A stretch of DNA of 64,000 nucleotides from Rhodobacter sp. (GTDB lineage Bacteria > Pseudomonadota > Alphaproteobacteria > Rhodobacterales > Rhodobacteraceae). Below are positions 50,854 to 59,923 of this stretch, piece by piece. The notes beneath the pieces are model-generated. The model did no database searches, was not told the origin of the DNA, and was given only the letters and a program-made list of their open reading frames with translations. Position numbers and translations under genes: made by a program. The stretch covers positions 62,001 through 126,000 of the forward strand of contig JAIXUH010000007.1 of assembly GCA_027484145.1 (NCBI GenBank), read 5' to 3'. Each line of letters opens with the position of its first letter. Within the stretch, counting starts at the first letter, position 1.

Positions 50854-52011
50854 ATGCCTGACATCACCTTGCACGACAACATCGCTGCCATTCCCGCTGC
50901 GGAGTGGGATGCCCTTGCCGCGCCCGAACAGGCTGATGGTGGCCGCCCGGTGGACCCTTTTACCACCCACCGCTTTCTGGCGGCGCTGGAATCATCACGC
51001 TCGACCGGCACGGGCACGGGTTGGACCGCGCGGCCATTGGCCCTGACCGACGGGCCATTGCAAGGCGTGATGCCGCTTTATGTCAAAGGGCACAGCCAGG
51101 GCGAATACATCTTTGACCACGGTTGGGCGCAGGCGTACGAGCGCGCGGGCGGGCGCTATTACCCCAAGCTGCAGGTGGCTGCGCCCTTTACCCCCGCCAC
51201 GGGCCGCCGCTTTCTGTGCGCGCCCGAACATCGCGAAACCCTGCTGCGGGGGGCTATCGCGGTGGCGGCACAGAACAAGCTGTCGTCGCTGCACATCACC
51301 TTTTGCACGCCCGATGAGGCCGAGTCACTGGCCGGTGTCGATGGCGTGTTGCACCGCGTGACCCAACAGTTTCACTGGGAAAACCGCAGCTATGCCAGCT
51401 TTGACGATTTTCTGGCCAGCCTGTCGTCCCGCAAGCGCAAGATGATCCGCAAGGAGCGCGAAACGGCGCAGGGCCATGGCCTGACCATCCGCGCGCTGAC
51501 GGGTGACGAAATTATGCCCGCGCATTGGGATGCGTTCTGGCAGTTCTATCAGGACACCGGCAACCGCAAGTGGGGCACGCCCTATCTGACCCGCGCCGCC
51601 TTTGACCGGCTGCATGACACGATGCGGAATGACATGCTGCTGGTGCTGGCCTTTGACGGCGCGCTTCCGGTGGCAGGTGCGCTGAACTTCATCGGGCGGG
51701 ATACGCTTTTTGGCCGCTATTGGGGCTGCGTGGCCGATCACCCCTGCCTGCACTTCGAGTTGTGCTATTATCAGGCCATCGACTGGGCCATCACCAACGG
51801 TCTGGGCCGGGTCGAGGCGGGGGCGCAGGGCGAACACAAATTGGCGCGCGGCTATCTGCCCACGCCGGTGCATTCGCTGCATTGGATCGCGGACCCCGGC
51901 TTTCGCGAAGCGGTCGCGCAATACCTGCGCGAGGAACGCCGCGCGGTCGATGAAGAGATCAGCGTGCTGACACAATATGGCCCGTTCAAGAGGGTGGATT
52001 CCGAGGACTGA
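50854..52011 (+). CDS. DUF482/FemAB-like GNAT-fold protein
   Basis: 385 aa from the ATG at 50854, inside an open frame that begins 13 codons earlier. The family (PF04339) is recognised by DPFTTHRFLAALESS, KGHSQGEYIFDHGWAQAYE (shortened), YYPKLQVAAPFTPATGRRFL and the Arg/Lys-rich SSRKRKMIRKERETA. The second half contains GRDTLFGRYWGC and GRVEAGAQGEHKLARGY. It is a double GNAT-like fold related to FemAB aminoacyltransferases, but its acceptor is unknown. A peptidoglycan or other aminoacyl-transfer role is inferred. It follows the GDPD gene by about 100 bp. Confidence 0.8.
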   Translation: MPDITLHDNIAAIPAAEWDALAAPEQADGGRPVDPFTTHRFLAALESSRSTGTGTGWTARPLALTDGPLQGVMPLYVKGHSQGEYIFDHGWAQAYERAGGRYYPKLQVAAPFTPATGRRFLCAPEHRETLLRGAIAVAAQNKLSSLHITFCTPDEAESLAGVDGVLHRVTQQFHWENRSYASFDDFLASLSSRKRKMIRKERETAQGHGLTIRALTGDEIMPAHWDAFWQFYQDTGNRKWGTPYLTRAAFDRLHDTMRNDMLLVLAFDGALPVAGALNFIGRDTLFGRYWGCVADHPCLHFELCYYQAIDWAITNGLGRVEAGAQGEHKLARGYLPTPVHSLHWIADPGFREAVAQYLREERRAVDEEISVLTQYGPFKRVDSED

Positions 52012-52056
52012 CAGGCGCATCCTGCGCCAAGGATCGGCAACCCTGAAGGTGGGCAG

Positions 52057-52665
52057 ATGGACAAGTTGACCCTTTACACAAACCCGATGTCGCGCGGCCG
52101 GATCGCCCGCTGGATGATGGAGGAGATCGGGCGGCCCTATGAAACGGTTGTGCTGGAGTATGGTACCACGATGAAGGCACCGGCCTATCTGGCGATCAAC
52201 CCGATGGGCAAGGTGCCCGCGCTGACCCATGGCGCGCGGGTGGTGACCGAAGGGGCCGCCATCTGCACCTATCTGGCCGATGCCTTTCCCGAAGCTGGGC
52301 TGATGCCGCCTGACCGGGCGGCGTTTTATCGCTGGATGTTCTTTGGCGCAGGCCCGCTGGAACAGGCGGTGGTCAACACATCCTTTGGCTGGCAGGTGCC
52401 GCCCGAACATCGCGGGCGGGCAGGCTACGGCGGGCTGGATGATGTGGTGGCGACACTGACGGCCCGGCTGGACGCATCGCCCTTCCTGGCGGGCGACGTT
52501 TTCTCGGCGGTTGATGTCTATGTCGGCGCGCAAATCGGCTGGGGGTTACAATTCAAGACCATCCCCGCCAACGACACACTTGCTGCCTATTGGGACCGCA
52601 TCAAGACACGGCCCGCGCATCTGCGCGCATCCGATCTTGACAATGCACTGATCAAGAAAGGCTGA
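52057..52665 (+). CDS. Glutathione S-transferase family protein
   Basis: 202 aa. The N-terminal thioredoxin-like domain (residues 1-80) starts DKLTLYTNPMSRGRIARWM and contains the cis-proline NPMGKVPALTHG and the TEGAAICTYLAD segment. A helical C-terminal domain follows. The active-site position carries a serine (PMSRGRI) rather than a cysteine. Typical role: conjugation or reduction with glutathione. The gene runs with the pterin dehydratase gene 12 bases downstream. Confidence 0.85.
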   Translation: MDKLTLYTNPMSRGRIARWMMEEIGRPYETVVLEYGTTMKAPAYLAINPMGKVPALTHGARVVTEGAAICTYLADAFPEAGLMPPDRAAFYRWMFFGAGPLEQAVVNTSFGWQVPPEHRGRAGYGGLDDVVATLTARLDASPFLAGDVFSAVDVYVGAQIGWGLQFKTIPANDTLAAYWDRIKTRPAHLRASDLDNALIKKG

Positions 52666-52677
52666 ACAGGACAAGCA

Positions 52678-52968
52678 ATGGCTGAAAAACTGAAAGACCG
52701 CAGCGCCCTTTTGCCGCTGATTGCCACGGGTTGGGCCGAGGATCAGGGCAAAGACAGCATCACAAAGACGTTTCTGTTCAAGAACTTTGTCGAGGCGTTC
52801 GCCTTCATGACCCGCACCGCGATCTGGGCCGAAAAATGGAACCACCACCCGGAATGGTCAAACGTCTATCGCACGGTCAATGTGACGCTGATCACGCATG
52901 ATGTGGATGGTCTGAGCGAGCTTGATGTCAAGCTGGCGCTGAAAATGGATGAATTGGCCGGCTATTGA
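52678..52968 (+). CDS. phhB: 4a-hydroxytetrahydrobiopterin dehydratase
   Basis: 96 aa, the normal length. The pterin carbinolamine dehydratase signature [20 protein letters not shown] (shortened) is complete, including the two active-site histidines. The family regenerates pterin cofactor for aromatic amino acid hydroxylases and may recycle molybdopterin-related pterins. No phenylalanine hydroxylase gene is nearby. A GC-rich hairpin follows the stop. Confidence 0.93.
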   Translation: MAEKLKDRSALLPLIATGWAEDQGKDSITKTFLFKNFVEAFAFMTRTAIWAEKWNHHPEWSNVYRTVNVTLITHDVDGLSELDVKLALKMDELAGY

Positions 52969-52971
52969 ACA

Positions 52972-52993
52972 GGCGCCCCGATGCCGGGGCGCC
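52972..52993. terminator. Hairpin between phhB and the peroxiredoxin gene
   Basis: GGCGCCCCG and CGGGGCGCC form a perfect 9-bp stem with a 4-base loop, 3 bases after the phhB stop. There is no T-tract; its place between convergent genes suggests a shared transcript end. Confidence 0.5.
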
Positions 52994-53013
52994 CATGTCA
53001 GATACGGGACGGG

Positions 53014-53502
53014 TCAGATCGCGGCCAGAAGCGACTCTCCGGCAGAAATCTCACAAGCGCCGGCGTTTTCCTCAAGGTGCATCTGCTTGACCACGCCATC
53101 CTCGGCAAAAAGCGCATAGCGCTTGGACCGGGCCAGCAGGCCAACCGGCGGGGCGGTGAAATCCAGACCCATGGCCTTGGTAAAGGCGCTGTCGGCATCG
53201 GCCAGCATCGAAATGCCTGCTGCCGTGGCCCCGGTCGCCTCGCCCCAGGCTTTCATCACGAAGGGGTCGTTGACCGACACGCAGATGATTTCATCCACAC
53301 CCTTGCCCGCGAACTTGTCCTTGGTGCGGATAAAGCTGGGCACATGGGCCGAGCTGCAGGTGGGTGTGAACGCGCCCGGTACGGCAAAAACCACCACCTT
53401 GCGGCCCTTGGCAAGGGCGTGCAGCGACACAGTCTCGGGTCCGTTGTCGCCAAGCCGGATCAGGTTGGCATCGGGCAGCGTATCGCCGACAGAAATCGTC
53501 AT
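53014..53502 (-). CDS. Prx5-type peroxiredoxin
   Basis: 162 aa. The peroxidatic motif PGAFTPTCSSAHVP places Cys49 at the active site, and the threonine and arginine positions of the family (T46, RTKD) are kept. Further cysteines at 74 and 150 could act as resolving residues; C-terminal Cys150 is the more probable. Length and motifs match the Prx5/redoxin group that reduces hydrogen peroxide and organic hydroperoxides. GAGAGGGA precedes the ATG. It is divergent from the oxidoreductase gene. Confidence 0.92.
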   Translation of the reverse strand: MTISVGDTLPDANLIRLGDNGPETVSLHALAKGRKVVVFAVPGAFTPTCSSAHVPSFIRTKDKFAGKGVDEIICVSVNDPFVMKAWGEATGATAAGISMLADADSAFTKAMGLDFTAPPVGLLARSKRYALFAEDGVVKQMHLEENAGACEISAGESLLAAI

Positions 53503-53582
53503 GGGTTGGTCCCTCTCACGTTGCGTTTCACGACCCCGTGGTTATAGGGTCCGCCCCCGTGGGCGACCAGAGGAATATGGCG

Positions 53583-54785
53583 ATGCATGTGGTGATCGTG
53601 GGGGCCGGACAGGCCGGTGCGGCGGTGGCGGCCAAGCTGCGCGGCGCGGGCCATGCGGGGCCGATCACCCTGATCGGGGATGAGGCGAGCCCGCCGTATC
53701 AGCGCCCGCCGCTGTCAAAGGCCTATCTGATGGGCACGATGGAGGCCGAGCGGCTGTGGCTGCGCGGGCCCGAATTCTGGGCTGATCAGAACGTGACGCT
53801 TCGCCTTGGCATGGCTGTGCAAGAAATTGATACGGCTGCAAAAACCGTCGCTTTTGGCGCTGAGGTGATCGCCTATGACGAGTTGGTTTTGACCACCGGC
53901 AGCACACCGCGCCGCCTGCCGGCGTCGATTGGCGGCCAACTGGGTGGCGTATTCACGGTGCGGACCTTGACCGATGTCGATGCGATGCGCCCGGCGTTCC
54001 GCCCCGGTGCCCGGCTGGTGATCGTGGGGGGCGGCTACATCGGGCTGGAGGCGGCTGCGGTGGCGGCCAAGCTGGGGCTGGATGTGACGGTACTGGAAAT
54101 GGCGCCGCGCATCCTGCAACGCGTGGCAAGCCCGCAGACATCAGACTATTTCCGCGCGCTTCACGCGGCGCATGGGGTGAAGATCCTGGAATCGACCGGG
54201 CTGGAGCGGCTTTTGGGCGAGGGCCACGTGACCGGCGCGCGCCTATCGACTGGGGCCGAGATTCCGGCCGATTTCGTGATTGTGGGCGTGGGCATCCTGC
54301 CCGGTACCGCCCTTGCCGAAGCGGCGGGTCTTGCGCTGGACAACGGGATTGCCACCGATGCCTTTGGGCGTACCTCTGCCCCGCAAGTCTGGGCGGCGGG
54401 CGATTGCGCATCGTTCCCGTGGAAGGGCGGGCGGCTGCGGTTGGAATCGGTGGGCAATGCCATTGATCAGGCCGAAGCCGTGGCCGAGAACATCCTTGGC
54501 GCGGAAAAGCCCTATGTGGCAACGCCGTGGTTCTGGTCGGATCAGTATGACTGCAAGCTGCAGATCGCAGGGCTGAACACCGGCTATGACCGGATCGTGA
54601 CCCGTGGTCCCGAAGGTGATGCGGTATCGTTCTGGTATTACGCGGGCGATACGCTGCTGGCGCTGGATGCGATGAATGATCCGCGCGCCTATATGGTGGG
54701 CAAGCGGCTGATCGAGATGGGGAAATCCGCAGACCCTGCCGCCATTGCCGACCCTGAAACCAACCTCAAGGCCTTGTTGAAGTGA
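53583..54785 (+). CDS. Ferredoxin/rubredoxin reductase-like NAD(P)/FAD oxidoreductase
   Basis: 400 aa from the ATG at 53583, 9 bases after AGAGG; an ATG at 53577 is the alternative. FAD and NAD motifs are VIVGAGQAGAAVAAKLR (residues 4-20) and LVIVGGGYIGLEAAAVA near 143, with the FAD segment VWAAGDCASF. The C-terminal reductase domain begins TPWFWSDQYDCKLQIAG, typical of ferredoxin reductases of oxygenase systems. No oxygenase or ferredoxin gene lies near. The stop overlaps the rsmD start (GTGA). Confidence 0.88.
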   Translation: MHVVIVGAGQAGAAVAAKLRGAGHAGPITLIGDEASPPYQRPPLSKAYLMGTMEAERLWLRGPEFWADQNVTLRLGMAVQEIDTAAKTVAFGAEVIAYDELVLTTGSTPRRLPASIGGQLGGVFTVRTLTDVDAMRPAFRPGARLVIVGGGYIGLEAAAVAAKLGLDVTVLEMAPRILQRVASPQTSDYFRALHAAHGVKILESTGLERLLGEGHVTGARLSTGAEIPADFVIVGVGILPGTALAEAAGLALDNGIATDAFGRTSAPQVWAAGDCASFPWKGGRLRLESVGNAIDQAEAVAENILGAEKPYVATPWFWSDQYDCKLQIAGLNTGYDRIVTRGPEGDAVSFWYYAGDTLLALDAMNDPRAYMVGKRLIEMGKSADPAAIADPETNLKALLK

Positions 54786-55345
54786 GGATCATTGGCGGCA
54801 AATCGCGGGGGCTCCACCTTGCCCCTGTGGGCGCGGGCGATGCCGAGGCGCATCTGCGCCCCACGTCTGACCGAGTGCGCGAGGCGATCTTCAACCTGCT
54901 TTTGAACGGTGGCTACGGCAACCCGGTGCAGGATGCCCGCGTACTGGACCTGTTCGCCGGAACCGGGGCCTTGGGGCTGGAGGCCTTGTCGCGCGGGGCG
55001 GCGCATGTGGCCTTTGTCGATGACGGCACCGCCGCCCGTGCGCTGCTGCGCCGCAATATCGAGTTGATGCGCGCCATGGGGGTTACCGATGTGTGGCGGC
55101 GCGACGCCACACGCATGGGGCCAAACCGGGGGCCGCTTTTCGACCTGGTGTTTCTGGACCCGCCCTATGCCAAGGGGTTGGGGGAACTGGCGCTCGCCTC
55201 ATGCATCGAAGGGGGCTGGCTTTCCCCTGCCGCTTTGGTCATCTGGGAAGAGGGCGCAGCCCCGCTGCCGCCTGCGGGCTTTTCGCTGCTCGATCAACGC
55301 AAATATGGCGATACCGTCGTGACCATTCTGAAAGCACCCGAATGA
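54782..55345 (+). CDS. rsmD: 16S rRNA (guanine(966)-N2)-methyltransferase
   Basis: 187 aa starting at a GTG that overlaps the preceding stop (GTGA). The family start RIIGGKSRGLHL, RPTSDRVREAIFNLL, the SAM motif VLDLFAGTGALGLEAL and catalytic LVFLDPPYAKG are all present. RsmD makes m2G966 in 16S rRNA. The HAD hydrolase gene begins in its stop codon (ATGA). The tight coupling to the oxidoreductase gene is probably only positional. Confidence 0.95.
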   Translation: MRIIGGKSRGLHLAPVGAGDAEAHLRPTSDRVREAIFNLLLNGGYGNPVQDARVLDLFAGTGALGLEALSRGAAHVAFVDDGTAARALLRRNIELMRAMGVTDVWRRDATRMGPNRGPLFDLVFLDPPYAKGLGELALASCIEGGWLSPAALVIWEEGAAPLPPAGFSLLDQRKYGDTVVTILKAPE

Positions 55346-55986
55346 CCCCCAAGGCCGTGATTTTTGATTGTGACGGTGTCATCGTCGACAGCGAGATGAT
55401 GACCTTTGACATTCTGGTGACCGAGTTTGCGGCCCATGGCCTGCAGGTGACGCGCGACGATGTGGCGCACGATTTCGTCGGCGGCACCATGGCGGATGTG
55501 GCGGTGCGGGCGCGCGCCGCCGGGGCGCGACTGCCTGACGATTGGGTCGAGGATTTCTATGACCGGCTTTATGCCATTCTGGCGCAGGGCGTTCCCTTGG
55601 TGGCCGGAATCACATCAGTTCTGGATGCGCTGGATCAGGCGGGCATTCCCTATGCCATCGGGTCCAACGGGTCAGATCACAAGATGCAGGTCACGCTGGG
55701 CCAGCATGGCCTTTTGCCGCGGTTCCGGGGGCATCTTTACTCTGGTCAGACACTGGGCCGGCCAAAGCCTGCGCCTGATCTTTACCTGCATGCCGCGCGG
55801 CAACTGGGGGTTGCCCCGCAGGATTGCGTGGTGATCGAGGACAGCCCCACCGGCGCGCGGGCCGCGCGGGCAGCAGGCATTCCCTGCTGGGGCTATGATG
55901 CCCATGGCGACGGCGACCGGCTGAAGGCCGCAGGCGCGCGGCTGTTCCACGATATGCACGACCTGCCGGGTTTGCTGGGGCTGTAG
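55342..55986 (+). CDS. HAD-superfamily hydrolase (beta-phosphoglucomutase-like)
   Basis: 214 aa starting in the rsmD stop codon. Motif I is FDCDGVIVDSE (residues 7-17); motif II is IGSNGSDHKM; motif III is the lysine in RPKPAPD; motif IV is VIEDSPTG. The layout with a helical cap after motif I matches phosphoglucomutase/phosphatase type HADs. The substrate is unknown. It converges with the FtsX-like permease gene four bases away. Confidence 0.87.
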   Translation: MTPKAVIFDCDGVIVDSEMMTFDILVTEFAAHGLQVTRDDVAHDFVGGTMADVAVRARAAGARLPDDWVEDFYDRLYAILAQGVPLVAGITSVLDALDQAGIPYAIGSNGSDHKMQVTLGQHGLLPRFRGHLYSGQTLGRPKPAPDLYLHAARQLGVAPQDCVVIEDSPTGARAARAAGIPCWGYDAHGDGDRLKAAGARLFHDMHDLPGLLGL

Positions 55987-55990
55987 CCGG

Positions 55991-58513
55991 TCAATCCTGC
56001 GCGCGCAGCACCTGTGCCGGGCGCGCAGCCAAGGGCCGCCATGCAAAGGCCAGACCAGCCGCAAGGGTGGCCACGACGCCCCCCACCACGATGGCAATGG
56101 CCGATATGGGTTCAAAGGTGTAGTCCACCTCCATCACAAAGGTCATCACGGCCCAGCCCGCGATGCCCCCGGCCACAATGGCAACGATGCCCGCCGCCGC
56201 GCCCATCATGGCCGAACGCAGGGCAAAGCTGGCCAGAATCCGCCCACGCGTGGCCCCCAATACCTTGAGCACAGCCGCCTCATAGACGCGGGCGCGTTCC
56301 CCCGCTGCGGCAGCCCCGATCAGCACCACAAAGCCGGTGATCAGCGTGGCCGCTGCCGCCCACGCGGTTGCGGTGGCAATCGCGGCCAAAGCCTCGCTCA
56401 CCCGATCAATGGCATCCTTGACGCGGATGGCGGTCACGTTGGGCATGGCCTTGCTGATATCGCGCAGAATCGCCGCCTCGGCCTCTGGCTCGGCATAGAC
56501 CGTGGCGATGTGGGTATGCGGCGCCCCAGCAAGGGCGGCGGGGTTCAGCGTCATCACAAAGCCCATGCCTGCGCTGGAAAAATCGACCTGCCGGAAGCTG
56601 GTGATGGTGGCGGTGATGTCGCGGCCCAGAATGTTGGTGGTGATCTGGTCGCCCAGTTTCAGGCCCATCTCGGTCGCCTCTTCGGCGGCAAAGCTGATCT
56701 GCGGATCACCCGTGTAATCGGCGGGCCACCATGCGCCCTCGGTTACGGTTGTGCGGGCATCGGGCTGTTCGGCATAGGTCACGCCACGATCGCCGCGCAC
56801 CACCCAATGCTCGCCCGCCACCTCGCGCGCGGGGCGACCGTTGATTTGCGTGACCACGCCGCGCAACATCGGCGCGCTGTCCACGCGGCTGACCGCAGGG
56901 TCGCCCTGCACGCGGGCAAGGAAAGCATCAATCTGGTCTGGCTGGATGTCGACGAAGAAGAACGATGGCGCGCGCTCTGGCAGATCCTGCGAAATGGCCG
57001 CGCGCAGGTTAGCGTCGATCTGCCCGACAGCGGCCAGCACCGACAAGCCAAGACCCAGCGACAGCACGACTGACGTCGCCTCGGCCCTTGGGCCGCCGAT
57101 GGCGCCAAGGGCAAGGCGCAGCGCCACGCGCCCGCGCGCCACTGCCGACCTTGCCAGACGCGCGGCCCCGCGCCGCAACAGCCATGCCGCCGCCGCCAGC
57201 ACCACCAGCGCCCCGGCCACACCGCCCGCCGCCCCAAGGGCCAGCGACGGCACGCCCGAAAATAGCACCGCCCCACCCACCAGCAGGCCCAGCAGCGCCA
57301 GCACGCCAAAGGCGGCAGGCCAGCCCGCCCAACCGTCACGCCCCGCGCCGCGATAGAGCGCCGCCGCCCGCACCGCACGGGTACGAGCCAGCGGCCAGAG
57401 CGTGAACAACAGCGCCGTGATCAGGCCATAGAACGCCGCCTCGATCAGCGGCATCGGATAGGGCGCGAACACAACAGGCAGGGGCAGGACGGCCGTCAGC
57501 ACCGGGGCCAGCAGCAAGGGAACCCCTGCCCCCAGCACCAGACCCAGCGCCACGCCGATGCCCGCCAGCACCCCGATCTGCACCAGATAGACCCGGAAAA
57601 TCAGCCCGCCCTCGGCACCAAGGGTTTTCAGCGTGGCAATCGTGCTGACCTTGCTGTCCAGATAGGCGCGCACGGCAGAGGACACGCCAACGCCGCCCAC
57701 AGCCAGCCCCGCAAGGCCGACAAGGATCAGGAACGACCCCATCCGATCGACAAAGCGTTCAACACCCGGCGTCGCGCGGCGACTGTCTTCCCAGCGCATG
57801 CCTTTGTCGCGATAGGCGGCTTCGGCCTCGGTCTCCAGCGCTTCCAGATCGGTGCCGGGGGCCAGACGCAGGCGATACTTCGCCTCATAGAGCGAGCCGG
57901 GCACCAGAAGGCCGGAATTCGCAAGGTCCGCCGTGCGCACCATCGTGCGCGGCCCCAAGGTAAAGCCCGCGGTGGCACCATCTGGTTCGCGCACCAAGAC
58001 AGCCGCAAGACGGAAATCCTGCGTGCCAAGACGGAAGCTATCGCCCACCGACAGCCCCAGACGATCGACCAGCACCCGGTCCATCACGGCGCCGGGCAAG
58101 CCATCGGCAGGGGCAAAGGCAGCATCCAGCGACAGGTCGGGTTCCAGCACCACCTGACCGACAAGGGGGTAGATATCATCCACCGCCTTGACCTGCGTCA
58201 GCGCGGTATCTTCGCCCACCACAGCCATCGAGCGGAAATCCACAATCTCGGACACATCGGTGGCGACGCGGTCCATATAGGCGCGCTCATCGGCATCGGC
58301 GAAGCGATAGGTGAACTCCATCTGCGCGTCACCGCCCAGCAGAATCGTGCCCTGATCGCGCAGGCCCGCCTCAATCGCGGCGCGCACCATACCGACAGCA
58401 GCAATCGCCATGACACCCAAGGCCAGACAGGCCAGAAAGATGCGAAACCCTTTCAGCCCGCCGCGCAATTCGCGCCGGGCAAAACGGGCGGCCAGCCCCC
58501 AGCCACCACTCAT
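55991..58513 (-). CDS. ybbP: YbbP-like FtsX-domain ABC permease
   Basis: 840 aa from the ATG at 58513, which overlaps the ATPase stop (ATGA). One N-terminal transmembrane helix, a large periplasmic region, then FtsX/DUF214 helices near residues 260-340, further helices around 385-465, and a last helix group near 715-830. This layout (ten helices, two periplasmic domains) is that of YbbP. The complex with YbbA is a MacB-like machine that extracts or releases hydrophobic compounds; in E. coli it works with the lysophospholipase TesA. tesA is divergent from ybbA here. Confidence 0.9.
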   Translation of the reverse strand: MSGGWGLAARFARRELRGGLKGFRIFLACLALGVMAIAAVGMVRAAIEAGLRDQGTILLGGDAQMEFTYRFADADERAYMDRVATDVSEIVDFRSMAVVGEDTALTQVKAVDDIYPLVGQVVLEPDLSLDAAFAPADGLPGAVMDRVLVDRLGLSVGDSFRLGTQDFRLAAVLVREPDGATAGFTLGPRTMVRTADLANSGLLVPGSLYEAKYRLRLAPGTDLEALETEAEAAYRDKGMRWEDSRRATPGVERFVDRMGSFLILVGLAGLAVGGVGVSSAVRAYLDSKVSTIATLKTLGAEGGLIFRVYLVQIGVLAGIGVALGLVLGAGVPLLLAPVLTAVLPLPVVFAPYPMPLIEAAFYGLITALLFTLWPLARTRAVRAAALYRGAGRDGWAGWPAAFGVLALLGLLVGGAVLFSGVPSLALGAAGGVAGALVVLAAAAWLLRRGAARLARSAVARGRVALRLALGAIGGPRAEATSVVLSLGLGLSVLAAVGQIDANLRAAISQDLPERAPSFFFVDIQPDQIDAFLARVQGDPAVSRVDSAPMLRGVVTQINGRPAREVAGEHWVVRGDRGVTYAEQPDARTTVTEGAWWPADYTGDPQISFAAEEATEMGLKLGDQITTNILGRDITATITSFRQVDFSSAGMGFVMTLNPAALAGAPHTHIATVYAEPEAEAAILRDISKAMPNVTAIRVKDAIDRVSEALAAIATATAWAAAATLITGFVVLIGAAAAGERARVYEAAVLKVLGATRGRILASFALRSAMMGAAAGIVAIVAGGIAGWAVMTFVMEVDYTFEPISAIAIVVGGVVATLAAGLAFAWRPLAARPAQVLRAQD

Positions 58514-59208
58514 TCTGCGGCTGCCTTGACGCGGTCTTCGCCGACAACACGCCCATCGGCCAGACGCACGACACGGTCGCACCGCGCGGCAAGGTCGGGC
58601 GCATGGGTCACCAACACCAGCGTGGCGCCGTGACGGTCGCGCAGACCAAACAGCAAGTCCATGATCGCCGTGCCGTTCGCGCCATCAAGGTTTCCGGTCG
58701 GCTCATCGGCCAGCAGAATCGCCGGGCGGGGTGCGGCGGCACGCGCCAAGGCTACGCGCTGCTGTTCGCCCCCTGACATCTGGCGCGGGTAATGGTCCTT
58801 GCGCGCGCCAAGGCCCACGGCCACCAATTCCGCCTCGGCCCGGGCAAAGGCATCATCCACCCCGGCCAGTTCCAGCGGCACGGCGACATTTTCCAGCGCG
58901 GTCATGGTGGGGATCAGGTGGAAGGATTGGAACACAACCCCCATATTCCCTCTACGAAAGCGGGCCAGCGCATCTTCGTCCATCGCGGTCAGGTCTTGAC
59001 CCAAGGCCATGACCGACCCGCCCGTTGCGCGTTCCAACCCGCCCATCAACATCAGGAGTGATGATTTGCCAGACCCCGAAGGACCGACCAACCCAAGCGT
59101 GTCTCCGCGCATGACCTCAAGGTCAATACCCTTCAGGATCTCGACAGGGCCTGCATTGCCCGCCAATGTCAGGCGTGCATCCCGCAACGCAAGAACCGTA
59201 TCCGCCAT
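58510..59208 (-). CDS. ybbA: YbbA-like ABC ATP-binding protein
   Basis: 232 aa from the ATG at 59208. Walker A is GPSGSGKSS, the signature is MSGGEQQRVALARA, Walker B is AILLADEPTGNLDG and the switch histidine is in LVTHAPDLA. It is a LolD/MacB-type ATPase. The ATGA with ybbP and divergence from tesA (43 bp apart) repeat the conserved ybbAP-tesA locus. It supplies ATP-driven motion to YbbP. Confidence 0.93.
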   Translation of the reverse strand: MADTVLALRDARLTLAGNAGPVEILKGIDLEVMRGDTLGLVGPSGSGKSSLLMLMGGLERATGGSVMALGQDLTAMDEDALARFRRGNMGVVFQSFHLIPTMTALENVAVPLELAGVDDAFARAEAELVAVGLGARKDHYPRQMSGGEQQRVALARAAAPRPAILLADEPTGNLDGANGTAIMDLLFGLRDRHGATLVLVTHAPDLAARCDRVVRLADGRVVGEDRVKAAAE

Positions 59209-59251
59209 GCTGACCGCCTTTTCCAATCCGTTCCCTGTTGCATATGGCGCA

Positions 59252-59914
59252 ATGCGCCCCTTGCGCAACCTGACGCTCACGCTGGCGTTATCGCTGGGCG
59301 GGGTCATCGGGATATTCCCGGCCACTGCGCAGGCAGAAACGATCACAATTCTGGCACTTGGCGACAGTCTGACCGCCGGATACGGCCTGCCCGAAGGCGA
59401 AGGGTTGGTGCCGCAGTTGCAGGCGTGGCTGAACGCTGAGGGGGCAGATGCCGCGGTGATCAACGCTGGCGTGTCGGGCGACACAACGGCGGGCGGCTTG
59501 TCGCGCTTGGGGTGGAGCATGACACCCGAGGTAGATGCCATGATCGTCAACCTTGGCGGCAATGACCTTTTGCGCGGGGTGGCCCCGGAGGAAAGCCGCG
59601 CCAACCTTGATGCGATTCTGAAGGATGCGTCGGGGCGTGGCTTGCCGATCCTGCTGGTCGGTCTGCCCGCACCGGGCAATTTCGGGCCCGATTACAAGGC
59701 CGATTTCGACGCAATCTATCCTGAACTTTCGGCCAGCTATGATACGCTGCTGCTGCCCGACTACTTTGCGCCACTGCGCGCCAGCGGCGACCCGGCGCCG
59801 TTCATGCAGGCTGACGGCATCCACCCAAATCGTGACGGCGTGGCCAAGATCGTCACCGAACTGGGGCCAAAGGTCATGGAACTGTTGGCGCGGGCCAATG
59901 CAGACGCGCCTTAA
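59252..59914 (+). CDS. tesA: Arylesterase/lysophospholipase TesA (GDSL family)
   Basis: 220 aa. A signal peptide covers residues 1-28 (ending ATAQAE). The SGNH blocks are LALGDSLTAGYGL, NAGVSGDTTAGGL, NLGGNDLLRG and DGIHPNRDG, giving Ser, Gly, Asn and Asp-His active-site residues. The enzyme hydrolyses lysophospholipids and acyl esters in the periplasm. Adjacent divergent ybbA-ybbP encode its usual partner transporter. Confidence 0.94.
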   Translation: MRPLRNLTLTLALSLGGVIGIFPATAQAETITILALGDSLTAGYGLPEGEGLVPQLQAWLNAEGADAAVINAGVSGDTTAGGLSRLGWSMTPEVDAMIVNLGGNDLLRGVAPEESRANLDAILKDASGRGLPILLVGLPAPGNFGPDYKADFDAIYPELSASYDTLLLPDYFAPLRASGDPAPFMQADGIHPNRDGVAKIVTELGPKVMELLARANADAP

Positions 59915-59923
59915 CCGAACTGC

